The notes beneath the pieces were generated by a model. It had not been told where the DNA came from. It searched no databases and worked only from the letters and a program-made list of their open reading frames with translations. The position numbers were made by a program, and so were the translations under genes. From Sulfurovum sp. NBC37-1 (GTDB taxonomy: Bacteria > Campylobacterota > Campylobacteria > Campylobacterales > Sulfurovaceae), in contig NC_009663.1 of the NCBI RefSeq assembly GCF_000010345.1, positions 930,001 to 994,000 on the forward strand: a stretch of 64,000 bases of DNA, read 5' to 3'. Positions 26,499-35,226 of this stretch are shown piece by piece; within the stretch, counting starts at the first letter, position 1, and each line of letters begins with the position of its first letter.

Positions 26499-26797
26499 AA
26501 AAAGCACTTATTATAATAGATATGCAAAATGATTATTTTCCCAGTGGAAAGATGGTGTTGGATGGTATGAATGAAGCATTAAGTAATGCGCTTAGTCTCA
26601 TTAATTTGACAAAAGAAAAAAATTATGAAATCTTTTTTATACAACATGTATCACTTAGGGAGACTGCATCTTTTTTTCTTCATGAAGGTAATGGTGTAAA
26701 GTTGTATAAAGCATTTAATCTAGAAAATGGAACAATAATTCAAAAACATTATCCAAATAGTTTTAGAGAGACGACTTATGAAAAATATATTTCATAA
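26495..26797 (+). pseudogene. Isochorismatase-family hydrolase, C-terminally truncated
   Basis: 100 residues. The N-terminal half of the fold is well kept (MKKALIIIDMQNDYFPSGKM with catalytic Asp; IIQKHYPNSFRET with the catalytic Lys), but the protein stops at the point where relatives continue for another 80 residues with the active-site Cys. Compare the intact homologue at 22888, whose Cys is at residue 134. The end runs into the start of the next gene (overlap 20 nt), as if a deletion joined the two. Catalysis should be lost. Confidence 0.72.
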
Positions 26798-27347
26798 AGG
26801 GCATGAAAAAGCACGAGATAAATACAATACAAAAGCAAATGCAGATTATTGGTTAGAGACCTTAGATACGAGTAAACTCAATAGTGCTATGATGGAGTTT
26901 ATAGAAAATTGTAGCTATTTCTTTTTTGCAACAGCATCACCTGACGGACAACCAAATCTTAATTATAAAGGTGGAGAAAAAGGTTTTTTGCATGTGGTCA
27001 AGGAGAATAAATTGGTCTTTCCCAATTTTAAAGGGAATGGTATTTTGCATTCTCTTGGAGATTTAGAATTAAACAATAAGGTAAGCCTTTTAATTCCTGA
27101 TTTTAATCAAGATGTGAGATTAAAGATCATTGGTAAAGCAACGGTAGTTTATGAAAATGTTTATATAAGTGAATTTTGGGATTATTTTAGTGCATATAAG
27201 TTTGATAGTTTGATCATGATTGATATTGAATATGTGATTCCAAACTGTCCTAGCAACCTACATAGAGTAAGAGATTCGATTTTAAATTTTACTGAAGAAG
27301 ATAAAGATATAAGTCTTTTACCTAAACTTATGGGTAGACAACTCTAA
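26778..27347 (+). CDS. PPOX-class flavin-fold protein
   Basis: 189 residues: MMEFIENCSYFFFATASPDGQPNLNYKGGEKGFLHVV is the start of the pyridoxamine 5'-phosphate oxidase-like split barrel, and GNGILHSLGDLELNNKVSLLIPDF is typical of the alkylhydroperoxidase/phosphohydrolase-associated subgroup. It differs from the paralogous pair at 19959/37996. It overlaps the truncated isochorismatase and lies in the same TetR-controlled operon. Confidence 0.82.
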   Translation: MKNIFHKGHEKARDKYNTKANADYWLETLDTSKLNSAMMEFIENCSYFFFATASPDGQPNLNYKGGEKGFLHVVKENKLVFPNFKGNGILHSLGDLELNNKVSLLIPDFNQDVRLKIIGKATVVYENVYISEFWDYFSAYKFDSLIMIDIEYVIPNCPSNLHRVRDSILNFTEEDKDISLLPKLMGRQL

Positions 27348-27405
27348 GCAATATTATTATAGTATACTAAAATATTTTATATCAATAAACTTTTAGGATA
27401 CTGTA

Positions 27406-28020
27406 ATGCCCATTAATACTCTCTCGCTAAGAGAGAAAAAACAAGCTGCACTCAAACTCAAAATTCTCGATACCTTCGATGAAAAACTCAAAATAAAAGC
27501 CTTGGCAGATATATCGGTCAAGGAGATAGCCAAAGAACTTGAGATTTCAGAGATGACCTTTTTTAACTATTTTGGGAGTAAAAAAGAGGTGCTTATCTAC
27601 TTTATAGAGCTTTGGAGTTTGGAGATGCAGATGCATATAGAAGGGCTTGAACCTCAAAAAGCTCTCTACCGTATCTTTGAGCAGACAGCCAAAACCATAG
27701 AAAAAAATCCCAACCTTTTTATGGAGATAGTCGCTTCTATGGCACTGCAAGGGATGTCTAAAAAAGATATAAATATAAGCAGAGCTGAGAGAATACTTCG
27801 TTTTGGGAAAGATGTGCCGTATGAAGTGGGTGGATTTCCTGATATTATAATGCCATTAATAGAAAAACTCACAATACCAAAAGAGAAACATTTTTTTGTA
27901 TATACCTCGCTGTTTAATACTCTTTTTGCGACACCACTGCTTATGAAGTGTCCGAATTTTAAGGTATTGAATAATCACTATATTGAGCAGTTGGATTTTA
28001 TTTTAAAAGGCTCAAAATGA
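27406..28020 (+). CDS. TetR-family regulator
   Basis: 204 residues with an N-terminal HTH (ALADISVKEIAKELEISEMTFFNYFGSKKEVLIYF). The C-terminal ligand domain is not recognisable. A small perfect palindrome TAGTATACTA (27360-27369) lies upstream and could be its operator. The stop overlaps the start of the membrane protein gene, suggesting co-transcription with genes it may regulate. Confidence 0.88.
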   Translation: MPINTLSLREKKQAALKLKILDTFDEKLKIKALADISVKEIAKELEISEMTFFNYFGSKKEVLIYFIELWSLEMQMHIEGLEPQKALYRIFEQTAKTIEKNPNLFMEIVASMALQGMSKKDINISRAERILRFGKDVPYEVGGFPDIIMPLIEKLTIPKEKHFFVYTSLFNTLFATPLLMKCPNFKVLNNHYIEQLDFILKGSK

Positions 28021-28517
28021 ATATTTTAGCAAGCAAAAAAATCGTGATATTATCGATGACAGCTACTTTAATTATGGCATTTGTTGTAATGGTAATTGTT
28101 GATCCAATGATAGATGGTAAAGATGGTTTTGGCGTTATTGCTTTGCAACTATCATTTTTTATCAACAAGGCAAAAGAGATAGTATCTTCATGGGATGTAG
28201 AAGCCTTTAGGCACTTGATTGTATTTGACTACATTTATGCTTTTAGCTATATGATATTTTTTGCATCACTCATAAGTTGGCTTGAAAAAGAGAAAGCGCA
28301 GCCAACATCTATATTTCCTTATGTGGCGATTGGGGCAGGAGTTTTTGACTGGATTGAAAATAGCTTGGAGCTATGGTTTCTAAATGATGTTAATGCTTTT
28401 TCACCAACCCTGTTTTTTATCCATTCTATCTTTGCAACTTTGAAATGGTTGGCTTTGCCTGTCATTGTTTGGATGATTATTAGACTATTTCGCATAAAGA
28501 GAGAACAAAATGTATAA
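28017..28517 (+). CDS. Four-helix integral membrane protein, unknown
   Basis: 166 residues with four hydrophobic segments (about 10-30, 65-86, 98-116 and 133-155). A short WDVEAFRHLIVFDYIYAFSYM block precedes helix 2. I recognise no family with certainty. It overlaps the TetR gene by 4 nt and the following small gene by 8 nt. Confidence 0.7.
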   Translation: MNILASKKIVILSMTATLIMAFVVMVIVDPMIDGKDGFGVIALQLSFFINKAKEIVSSWDVEAFRHLIVFDYIYAFSYMIFFASLISWLEKEKAQPTSIFPYVAIGAGVFDWIENSLELWFLNDVNAFSPTLFFIHSIFATLKWLALPVIVWMIIRLFRIKREQNV

Positions 28518-28872
28518 CACCCCATACTGCAAAATCCAACATCTAAAAACTCAAGATGCCATCTTATGCGAATGGAAGCAGTTTTGTAAAGGTGATGATT
28601 ATCGTGAACCGTTGCGTTATGCCCAAGCAGAGATAGCCAAGCACAATATTAAAACTTGGATTACAGATACAACTTATGGATTTGAAAGTGATGAGGCAGA
28701 TATCAAGTGGCTGTTGAAAGAGTTTGTACCTACGATGGTAGAGAGCAGTATCGAAAAAATCATATTTATTATATCTCCTAAGAGTCCATTGATGGAGGAG
28801 ATACGAGGGCAAGAGATGGCTTTGAAGGAGTATTTTGAGGTAGATTTGGTGGAGTCCAAAGATGCACTTTAG
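28510..28872 (+). CDS. Conserved-looking small protein, STAS/SpoIIAA-like
   Basis: 120 residues, soluble. The layout (short beta-strand CEWKQFCKGDDYREPLRYAQAEI, KTWITDTTYGF, EKIIFIISP, MEEIRGQEMALKEYFEV) suggests an alpha/beta STAS-like fold as in small SpoIIAA-like proteins. That is a weak fold impression and no function is claimed. It overlaps both neighbours. Confidence 0.6.
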   Translation: MYNTPYCKIQHLKTQDAILCEWKQFCKGDDYREPLRYAQAEIAKHNIKTWITDTTYGFESDEADIKWLLKEFVPTMVESSIEKIIFIISPKSPLMEEIRGQEMALKEYFEVDLVESKDAL

Positions 28873-29368
28873 AAAAGCCCACAGCAATGATGTGAAGAGT
28901 ATCGTCACCCTTGTCAACAGGGCATATCGGGGAGAAGAAGGCTGGACTACCGAAACGGAACTTGTCTCAGGAAACAGGACAAACGAGGAAGAGGTTTTTG
29001 GCTATCTGAACGATGAAGATGCATATCTGTTTGTGCTTGAAAATGAGAGTATTGCAGCGGTGATTTGCGTAGAAAAAAGAGTAGAGAAAGCCTACATAGG
29101 TTTTTTTGCCGTCGATCCTGCGCTTCAGGGGTATGGAGTAGGTAAAACTATGCTGCAAGAAGCAGAGACGTATGCTCATGAGAGTTTGGAGGTCGATCAT
29201 TTTGTTATGGCAGTATTGGCTGAAAGAAAAGAGCTGATAGCATTTTATATTCGCAGAGGGTATGTCAGGATAGACAGGGTTATGAAGTATCCGGTTCATT
29301 TGAATGTCGATATGCCGAAACGGGATGGATTGTGTGCTGTATATTTGGAAAAATACTATAAGGAATAA
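28862..29368 (+). CDS. GNAT-family N-acetyltransferase
   Basis: 168 residues. FRKAHSNDVKSIVTLVNRAYRGEEGWTTE at the start and the acetyl-CoA loop FFAVDPALQGYGVGKTMLQEAE (Q/RxxGxG/A) are diagnostic; IAFYIRRGYVRIDRV closes the fold. Richer in G+C than its AT-rich neighbours. The ATG overlaps the preceding gene. The substrate is unknown. Confidence 0.88.
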   Translation: MHFRKAHSNDVKSIVTLVNRAYRGEEGWTTETELVSGNRTNEEEVFGYLNDEDAYLFVLENESIAAVICVEKRVEKAYIGFFAVDPALQGYGVGKTMLQEAETYAHESLEVDHFVMAVLAERKELIAFYIRRGYVRIDRVMKYPVHLNVDMPKRDGLCAVYLEKYYKE

Positions 29369-29743
29369 ATGATGAAGTGCAAAAAATATAATGAAATTTT
29401 TAAAGTGCAATTAGATGATTGTATATCAGACATTGACAGCACACTACCTGATGTTTTAGGTACCTATACCATTGTCAAATGGATGGAGATTGTGAGTGCA
29501 AAATTAATCAATCAAGAGTTAGATAACCAACGCTACATCTCTGTAGGTAAAGAGGTGAACATAGAACATCTTGCTATGGTCAAATTGGGAGAAGAGCTTG
29601 TGTTTATTTCTGAGATTCTAGAACAGAACAAAAAAGAGGTTCATTTTAGTATAAGAGCAATGTTTGGCGAAAAAGAAATAGCAAGAGCTTCTCATGTAAG
29701 GAGCATAGTGCCATTGAAGATTGTTGAAAGGATGATGAGGTGA
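29369..29743 (+). CDS. Hotdog-fold thioesterase (FlK-like)
   Basis: 124 residues. The strand/helix order VLGTYTIVKWMEIVSAKLINQ, SVGKEVNIEHLAMVKLGEELVFISEI and HFSIRAMFGEKEIARASHVRSIV matches small hotdog thioesterases of the fluoroacetyl-CoA thioesterase/YbgC-like group (the EHLA His). The substrate acyl-CoA is unknown. It starts directly at the end of the GNAT gene. Confidence 0.72.
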   Translation: MMKCKKYNEIFKVQLDDCISDIDSTLPDVLGTYTIVKWMEIVSAKLINQELDNQRYISVGKEVNIEHLAMVKLGEELVFISEILEQNKKEVHFSIRAMFGEKEIARASHVRSIVPLKIVERMMR

Positions 29744-29780
29744 GAGAATCATTCAAAATGAAAATCATAGAGCTACAATC

Positions 29781-30230
29781 ATGGGCTTAAAAGAAAAAAC
29801 ACACATAAACATCATAGAACTATTCACCAAACTACTGGGTGAGAAAATAAGAGATTTTACCCTGCCTCCGCCAAGCTTTGAAATGATGCAGTGTGAGATT
29901 ATAGACTTTAATGAAGCAGAAAAGTCTCTTATAACCAAATTACCTGTATTGGAGCAATGGCAAAATCCTTATGGGACGATGCAGGGTGGTATGATAAATG
30001 CTGCGATAGACAATGCTGTAGGACCGTTGAGTATGTTGGTAGCAGCTCCCAATATGACACGTACCATAGAGACAAAATTGATTAAAGCCATTACTATGGA
30101 TATAGGATTTATCTATGTAAAAGCAAAGCTTGCAGAAGAAAAAAAGAGGCGTTTGACATTTGAAGTGGAAGTGGTGGATGAGAACGGGGTGGTGTATGCC
30201 TCATCCAGGGTGGTGAACTTTATCCTTTAG
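29781..30230 (+). CDS. PaaI-type hotdog thioesterase
   Basis: 149 residues. NPYGTMQGGMINAAIDNAVGPLS is the PaaI/DUF4442 active-site helix region (N/HGG with Asp), followed by IETKLIKAITMDIGFIYVKAKLAEEKKRRLTFEVEVVD. Likely hydrolyses small or medium acyl-CoA thioesters. The 3' end overlaps the convergent TetR gene by 11 nt. Confidence 0.82.
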   Translation: MGLKEKTHINIIELFTKLLGEKIRDFTLPPPSFEMMQCEIIDFNEAEKSLITKLPVLEQWQNPYGTMQGGMINAAIDNAVGPLSMLVAAPNMTRTIETKLIKAITMDIGFIYVKAKLAEEKKRRLTFEVEVVDENGVVYASSRVVNFIL

Positions 30231-30882
30231 CTTCTACTTCCAGAAATTTATCTGAAAACGGCAGTGTTGAGAGCAGGGTGACCTTTTTGCTGAGTAGTCC
30301 GGCAAGGAGGCTTTTGTACATGGCATTGTAGAACTGCTCGCTGTTTGCCTCAACGTCCATGAACCCGTCAATAATGGTTGAAGCCAGTCCGTGCAGGGAA
30401 GACCAGACCACTACGGCCTGCGTGAAACTGTTTTCTTTTTTAATCAAGCCGTTCTCCTGTCCCTCTTCAATTGCCTTTTTAAGCGCACCAAATCCGCTGC
30501 AGTCATCTCCCAGTGTCATGATCTCTTCCCTGATATGGGCATATCTTTTCCCAAAGAGCAGTCGGTAAAGGCTGGGGTTTTCTCTGGCATAGTCAAGATA
30601 AGCCCTGCCGGCAAAATAAAAGCGTTCGGGTAACGGTTTTTCTTTTGCTGTGAGTATGGGGGCGATCGTTCTGTCGAATGCGTCAAAACCTGTTATGATC
30701 ATGGTTTCAATGAGTGCGTCTTTTGAGCTGAAGTGACGGTAGATCGCAGAGCGTGAAGTGTGGGTGGCATCGGAGAGTACCTTGAGGGTCAGTTTCTCTA
30801 TGTCATTCTCTCGAATAAAAGCAAAGGCGATCGTTAAGAATTCCTCTTTGAGGTTCCCATGGTGATAGTCGTTTTTTTTCAT
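30220..30882 (-). CDS. TetR-family repressor, WHG-type
   Basis: 220 residues from the ATG at 30882. The start MKKNDYHHGNLKEEFLTIAFAFI is the hallmark of TetR proteins with a C-terminal WHG domain; HTH residues LTLKVLSDATHTSRSAIYRHFSSKDALIETM. WSSLHGLASTIIDG carries the WHG-like ligand-domain motif. It is divergent from the RND export operon at 30978, with paired operators between, so it most likely represses that operon and itself. Confidence 0.92.
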   Translation of the reverse strand: MKKNDYHHGNLKEEFLTIAFAFIRENDIEKLTLKVLSDATHTSRSAIYRHFSSKDALIETMIITGFDAFDRTIAPILTAKEKPLPERFYFAGRAYLDYARENPSLYRLLFGKRYAHIREEIMTLGDDCSGFGALKKAIEEGQENGLIKKENSFTQAVVVWSSLHGLASTIIDGFMDVEANSEQFYNAMYKSLLAGLLSKKVTLLSTLPFSDKFLEVEAKG

Positions 30883-30903
30883 AATGACAGTATAGCAAAA
30901 AAT

Positions 30904-30956
30904 AAATGTGAACAATGTTTACATTTAAGAATGAGTATGTTAACATTGTTCACATT
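30904..30956. promoter_or_regulatory. Paired operators of the WHG-TetR / RND export divergon
   Basis: A 15-bp perfect inverted repeat, AATGTGAACAATGTT (30905-30919) and AACATTGTTCACATT (30942-30956). Each arm sits in its own near-palindrome (GTGAACAATGTTTAC; GTTAACATTGTTCAC), so there are two binding sites about 34 bp apart. They fill the gap between the TetR gene and the start of the export operon. Confidence 0.78.
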
Positions 30957-30977
30957 AAAACTGAAAAAGGAATGCTT

Positions 30978-31730
30978 ATGAAAAAGATGGTTATTGCAGG
31001 AATGGTTGGTATTTTAACTCTGCTGGAGGCAGAAAGTGCGATGACAGTGGCTAAAAAGTCCTATGAAAAGATGTCCGGGTACCAAAGCAGCATATCTGAA
31101 ACGAAGATGGTGCTTAAAAATGCCCGGGGTGTTGCCAACATACGCAAGATGCGTATCAAAAAGCTCGAAGGTAACAATGGAGACAGATCGCTTATTGTTT
31201 TTTTATATCCGACAGATATTAAAGATACCAAACTTTTAAGCTATGAACAAATAGGAACAGATGATAAACAATGGCTTTACCTTCCGGCACTAAAGCGTAT
31301 AAAACGGATCAGCTCACGTAACAAGTCCGGCTCATTTATGGCAAGTGAGTTCAGTTATGAAGATATTGCATCGCAAAACTACAGGAATTACAGTTACAAA
31401 GGTGAAGCAGAAAAAGTTACCCGAAACGGTAAAAAATATTTAAAAGTTAAACGCATCCCCAAAGATGCACACAGCGGCTACTCCCGGCAGATTGTCTATA
31501 TTGATCCGAAAACCTATCTGGCGATGTTCGGCGAATATTATGACAGGAACGGTAGATTGCTTAAAAAGGTTTCTTTTCTGAAATACAGAAAAATCAAGGG
31601 GATTGACCGCATTGTCAGGATGGAGATGAAAAATGTGCAGAATGGAAAAAGCACGCTGCTTGTCTGGGAGAGTGACAAAGTAAAAGCAGGATTGAATGAA
31701 GCTGATTTTTCAAAAAGAGTTCTGAAATGA
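30978..31730 (+). CDS. Outer membrane lipoprotein-sorting (LolA-like) exported protein
   Basis: 250 residues from the ATG at 30978 (AAAAAGGA upstream). Signal peptide MKKMVIAGMVGILTLLEAESA, then YEKMSGYQSSISETKMVLKNARG, IVFLYPTDIKDTKLLSYE, DDKQWLYLPALKRIKRISSRNKSGSFMASEFSYED and YSRQIVYIDPKTYL: the LolA-like half-barrel family found beside RND/MMPL permeases. Likely a periplasmic lipid or hydrophobic-ligand carrier working with the neighbouring permease. It ends in an ATGA overlap with the next gene. Confidence 0.88.
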   Translation: MKKMVIAGMVGILTLLEAESAMTVAKKSYEKMSGYQSSISETKMVLKNARGVANIRKMRIKKLEGNNGDRSLIVFLYPTDIKDTKLLSYEQIGTDDKQWLYLPALKRIKRISSRNKSGSFMASEFSYEDIASQNYRNYSYKGEAEKVTRNGKKYLKVKRIPKDAHSGYSRQIVYIDPKTYLAMFGEYYDRNGRLLKKVSFLKYRKIKGIDRIVRMEMKNVQNGKSTLLVWESDKVKAGLNEADFSKRVLK

Positions 31731-32899
31731 AAAAATCGGTTTTGCTTCTTTTCTTGATGTGTATAGGACTTGAGGCAGTTGAATTTAAAAGCAGTGTAGA
31801 TATGACCTATGCCAATTATGCCAATTCAGCTGGCGAAACGGATGTGAGCGGAAGTGTAGAACTTGGCTATGCGAACAGCTCCTTTGAAAGCAAAATAAAA
31901 CTGATATATCTTTACAGTGATCGCTATGAAGAGAAAAGATACATACACATCAACGAACTTTTTGCAGCGAAGAGCATGAGGAAATATCGATTTGAGATCG
32001 GGAAGCGGGTTCTCTACTGGGGAGAGCTGGAAGGGTACAATATCACTGATGTGTTCAATCAGAAAAACTACCTTTTTAATCCTTTTGACCAAAGTGCCAA
32101 ACTGGGGAGCTGGTCAGCAACACTTAGCCGATATTTTGGTGACGATGTATTTGAAGCAGGGGTAAAGTTCTATGAAGAAGATCTGGATCTATCGGATCAT
32201 AATACTCCCTACTATCCGCTGCCTCTGCCATATAATTCCCGATTGAATCTGGAGGATGGACGCTATACCCCTACGGTTTATGCGAGTTATGCTGTGGCGA
32301 GTGACAGAATCTTTGAGAGTGAGAGCAGGGTGATTCTGTGGCACGGATATGATAACAAACGCAATTTCATACCTCAGAGCCATGCTTCAAAGCTGGCACA
32401 GTATGCCTATCGGGTAAACAAAGCACTTTTTTTATCGCATATTGTCGTAAACGATATGATATGCAAACTGGAAGCAAGCTATACGCATGTTATCGACTAC
32501 AAACCGATGAGTGACTATTGGCAGTTTGGTATAGGTGCAGAGAAAAGTCTGTACGATATAGGTGGTGCAGATGTTACCTTTTATGCGGAGTATTACCGTT
32601 ATGGATATCGGGATGATGCAAAGGTCAAAAATGTGGATATATCGGAAATATACAATGATGACCTTTTCCTGGCGGCAAAACTTAATTTGAACGATACACG
32701 AAGCAGTGAATTCAGAGCAGGGATGCTTTATGACTTTAGTCATCGTGAGAAAGTATTTAAAGTCGAGGCCAAAACGAGACTGATGGATCGTTTTTTGCTG
32801 CATGGAGAATGGTTGCATTTTATTCCCGCAGAAAACACGCTGTTATCGGCTTTTGATGATCATACCAGAGTCCAATTCGGGCTCAGCTATACATTTTAG
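31727..32899 (+). CDS. Outer-membrane beta-barrel protein of the RND/LolA-like operon
   Basis: 390 residues with a short signal peptide (KSVLLLFLMCIGLEA), many alternating aromatic strands (SVDMTYANYANS, KIKLIYLYSD, FEAGVKFYEED, VEAKTRLMDRFLLHGEWLHF) and a C-terminal QFGLSYTF, the terminal-Phe signal of outer membrane barrels. It resembles the DUF1302-like proteins that accompany RND permease and LolA-like genes. Likely the outer-membrane part of the export route. Confidence 0.82.
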   Translation: MKKSVLLLFLMCIGLEAVEFKSSVDMTYANYANSAGETDVSGSVELGYANSSFESKIKLIYLYSDRYEEKRYIHINELFAAKSMRKYRFEIGKRVLYWGELEGYNITDVFNQKNYLFNPFDQSAKLGSWSATLSRYFGDDVFEAGVKFYEEDLDLSDHNTPYYPLPLPYNSRLNLEDGRYTPTVYASYAVASDRIFESESRVILWHGYDNKRNFIPQSHASKLAQYAYRVNKALFLSHIVVNDMICKLEASYTHVIDYKPMSDYWQFGIGAEKSLYDIGGADVTFYAEYYRYGYRDDAKVKNVDISEIYNDDLFLAAKLNLNDTRSSEFRAGMLYDFSHREKVFKVEAKTRLMDRFLLHGEWLHFIPAENTLLSAFDDHTRVQFGLSYTF

Positions 32900-32907
32900 G
32901 AATAACC

Positions 32908-35166
32908 ATGCAGAAATACATAGACTTTTTGGACACATACAAATATAGACTGATACTCTTTATAACCCTGATCACACTATTGCTCTCTTTCTCTTTGAGG
33001 CATATCGCCTATGAAGGGAATTACCGTATCTGGTTCGATGCAGACTCCAGGATCGTCACATCGTATGATGCTTTCAGAAATACCTTTGGCGGCGATGATA
33101 CCTTTGTCGTTGCTTTTGAGGACAGGCATGGGATATTCAGAGCCAAGGCAATCGAAACGGTGTTGGAACTAACCCGGCAGTTTCAAAAGATCAAAGGGGT
33201 TCAGAAGGTAGATTCTCTGACGAACTATCAGAATATCCGCAGTGAGGATGATGACATTATTGTCGAAGATTTTATAGATGAGCGTACGGATGACTTAAAA
33301 GCCAAAAGAGTACTGGCGCTGCATGATCCGCTGATCGTGAACCATCTGATCAGCAAAGACGGGGAAACGACCCTTATTGCCGTAAAACTTGCATCTTTGC
33401 AGGGGAGTGATGAAGCGGTCAATATTGAGGTCATGCAGAAGCTTCAAAGCATACTCAAAAAAACGGAAAAAGAGACCGGGTACCGTTTTTACCTTTCCGG
33501 TGTACCGGCCATTACTGCTTCTCTCGTTACGGTTTCCCAACATGATGCCCTGCTGCTGATGCCTTTGGCCGTAGTGATCGTTGTTATGATACTTTGGCTG
33601 CTTTTTAGGGATGTAATGGGAGTGCTTGTGCCTTCTGTTGTGATTGTCTTTACGTTCTTGATCGTTTTGAGTATGCAGATACTTTCAGGCTACAAACTGA
33701 ACAATTTTACCGTCAATATCCCCTCATTCATCTCTGCGATTGCCATTGCCGATGCTATGCATCTCTTTCTTGCATGGGGCTATTACCGACAGAAGGGTCT
33801 GATGAACAAAGAAGCGGTCACCGTCGCCTTGCAAAAGAACTTTCTGCCCATTGCTATGACCTCGTTTACGACAGCCACCGGCTTTGCGACACTGGGCTTG
33901 AGTGCCATAGAACCCATAGCCACCCTTGGGATCGCCATTACCAGTGGAGCATTCATCGCCTTTGTGCTGAGTGTGACGCTGGCACCGGCGATTTTACTGA
34001 CACGCAAAGAGAACCATACTGCCAAGCCGGTGCACTTCCTGGATATATCAAATATTACAGGATATGGTGCCTTTATCGCAAGACATGATAGAAAGATTAT
34101 CGTGATCTTTGTATTGCTGTTCCTGCTTGCCGGATACGGATTGCGCTATGTCAAAGTTGACAGTAACAGCATCAAGTATTTCTCTCCCGATACAGTTGTC
34201 AGGAGCGGCAGCGATTTCATAGAGAAGCACATTACGGGTCCCATGGTTTATGAGGTCGTACTTGACTCCGGACGCAAAGAGGGGATCAAAGATCCGAAAT
34301 TTCTTGAGAAGATCATAGATTTTGAAAAAGCTCTGAAACAGCAGTTCCCGGTAGTGCGTTTCAGTATTTCGCTCAAAGATATCATCGTCAGGATGCAAAA
34401 GACGTTGAACCCGAATACCGGCATGACGGTGCCTGATGATAAAAATCTTGTAGCACAATATTTGCTGCTGTATTCCATGAGTTTGCCTCAGGGAATGGAG
34501 ATAAACGATCAGGTTGATACCAACGAACGCTACCTCAGACTGACACTGAACCTGAATGTGCAGGATACGTCCAAAGATCTGGAAATGATAGCATGGATCA
34601 AAAAATGGTGGCGCACCCATACTTCCTATAGCGCAGATGTACAGGGACAGGCGGCTATTTTTGCCTATATGCAAAACAGTGTGACCGATACACTGGTTAT
34701 ATCCATCGTCTCCACTCTGCTCGTTGTGATGGTAGCGATGTTCCTTATCTTCAGAAATCTGAAAATGCTTCTATTGTTCATTCTCCCCAATGTAGCTCCA
34801 TTGATACTGGTTGCCGGGGTCATGGGATACCTGGGAATTCATATTGACATAGGCGTTGCCATCTCTGCTGCGGTCATTCTGGGGATCGCCGTAGACGATA
34901 CAATACATTTTTTCAGCAAATTCTTCGATGCGATCAAAGAGAAATCTTTTGAAGAGAGTATAGACTATGTCATGAGCCATAGCGGAAATGCGATGATATT
35001 GACAACACTGATCCTCTCACTGACCTTCGCAGTGTTTGGGGTGAGTCGTTTCATCCCAAACGTAAATTTTGCCATTGTAACGGTTATTGCACTCAACATT
35101 GCACTTGTACTTGATCTGCTGCTTTTACCGGCATTGTTGAATTTGGTGTATAAAAGCAGGTTTTAA
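32908..35166 (+). CDS. RND/MMPL-superfamily permease
   Basis: 752 residues with two repeats of one helix, a large periplasmic loop and five helices. The sterol-sensing-like block IAIADAMHLFLAWGYYRQKG and the second-half AVDDTIHFFSKFFDAIKE carry the family's charged relay residues in TM4 and TM10. It is smaller than AcrB-type pumps and belongs to the hydrophobe-transport MMPL/HpnN-like branch, which moves lipids or hopanoid-like molecules toward the outer membrane. Together with the LolA-like and barrel proteins it forms one operon under the divergent WHG-TetR. Confidence 0.9.
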   Translation: MQKYIDFLDTYKYRLILFITLITLLLSFSLRHIAYEGNYRIWFDADSRIVTSYDAFRNTFGGDDTFVVAFEDRHGIFRAKAIETVLELTRQFQKIKGVQKVDSLTNYQNIRSEDDDIIVEDFIDERTDDLKAKRVLALHDPLIVNHLISKDGETTLIAVKLASLQGSDEAVNIEVMQKLQSILKKTEKETGYRFYLSGVPAITASLVTVSQHDALLLMPLAVVIVVMILWLLFRDVMGVLVPSVVIVFTFLIVLSMQILSGYKLNNFTVNIPSFISAIAIADAMHLFLAWGYYRQKGLMNKEAVTVALQKNFLPIAMTSFTTATGFATLGLSAIEPIATLGIAITSGAFIAFVLSVTLAPAILLTRKENHTAKPVHFLDISNITGYGAFIARHDRKIIVIFVLLFLLAGYGLRYVKVDSNSIKYFSPDTVVRSGSDFIEKHITGPMVYEVVLDSGRKEGIKDPKFLEKIIDFEKALKQQFPVVRFSISLKDIIVRMQKTLNPNTGMTVPDDKNLVAQYLLLYSMSLPQGMEINDQVDTNERYLRLTLNLNVQDTSKDLEMIAWIKKWWRTHTSYSADVQGQAAIFAYMQNSVTDTLVISIVSTLLVVMVAMFLIFRNLKMLLLFILPNVAPLILVAGVMGYLGIHIDIGVAISAAVILGIAVDDTIHFFSKFFDAIKEKSFEESIDYVMSHSGNAMILTTLILSLTFAVFGVSRFIPNVNFAIVTVIALNIALVLDLLLLPALLNLVYKSRF

Positions 35167-35226
35167 TCACATATGTACTAATCTCTAAAAAAAGCTGATT
35201 ATTTTTTAAGAATAACAGAGGATAGT

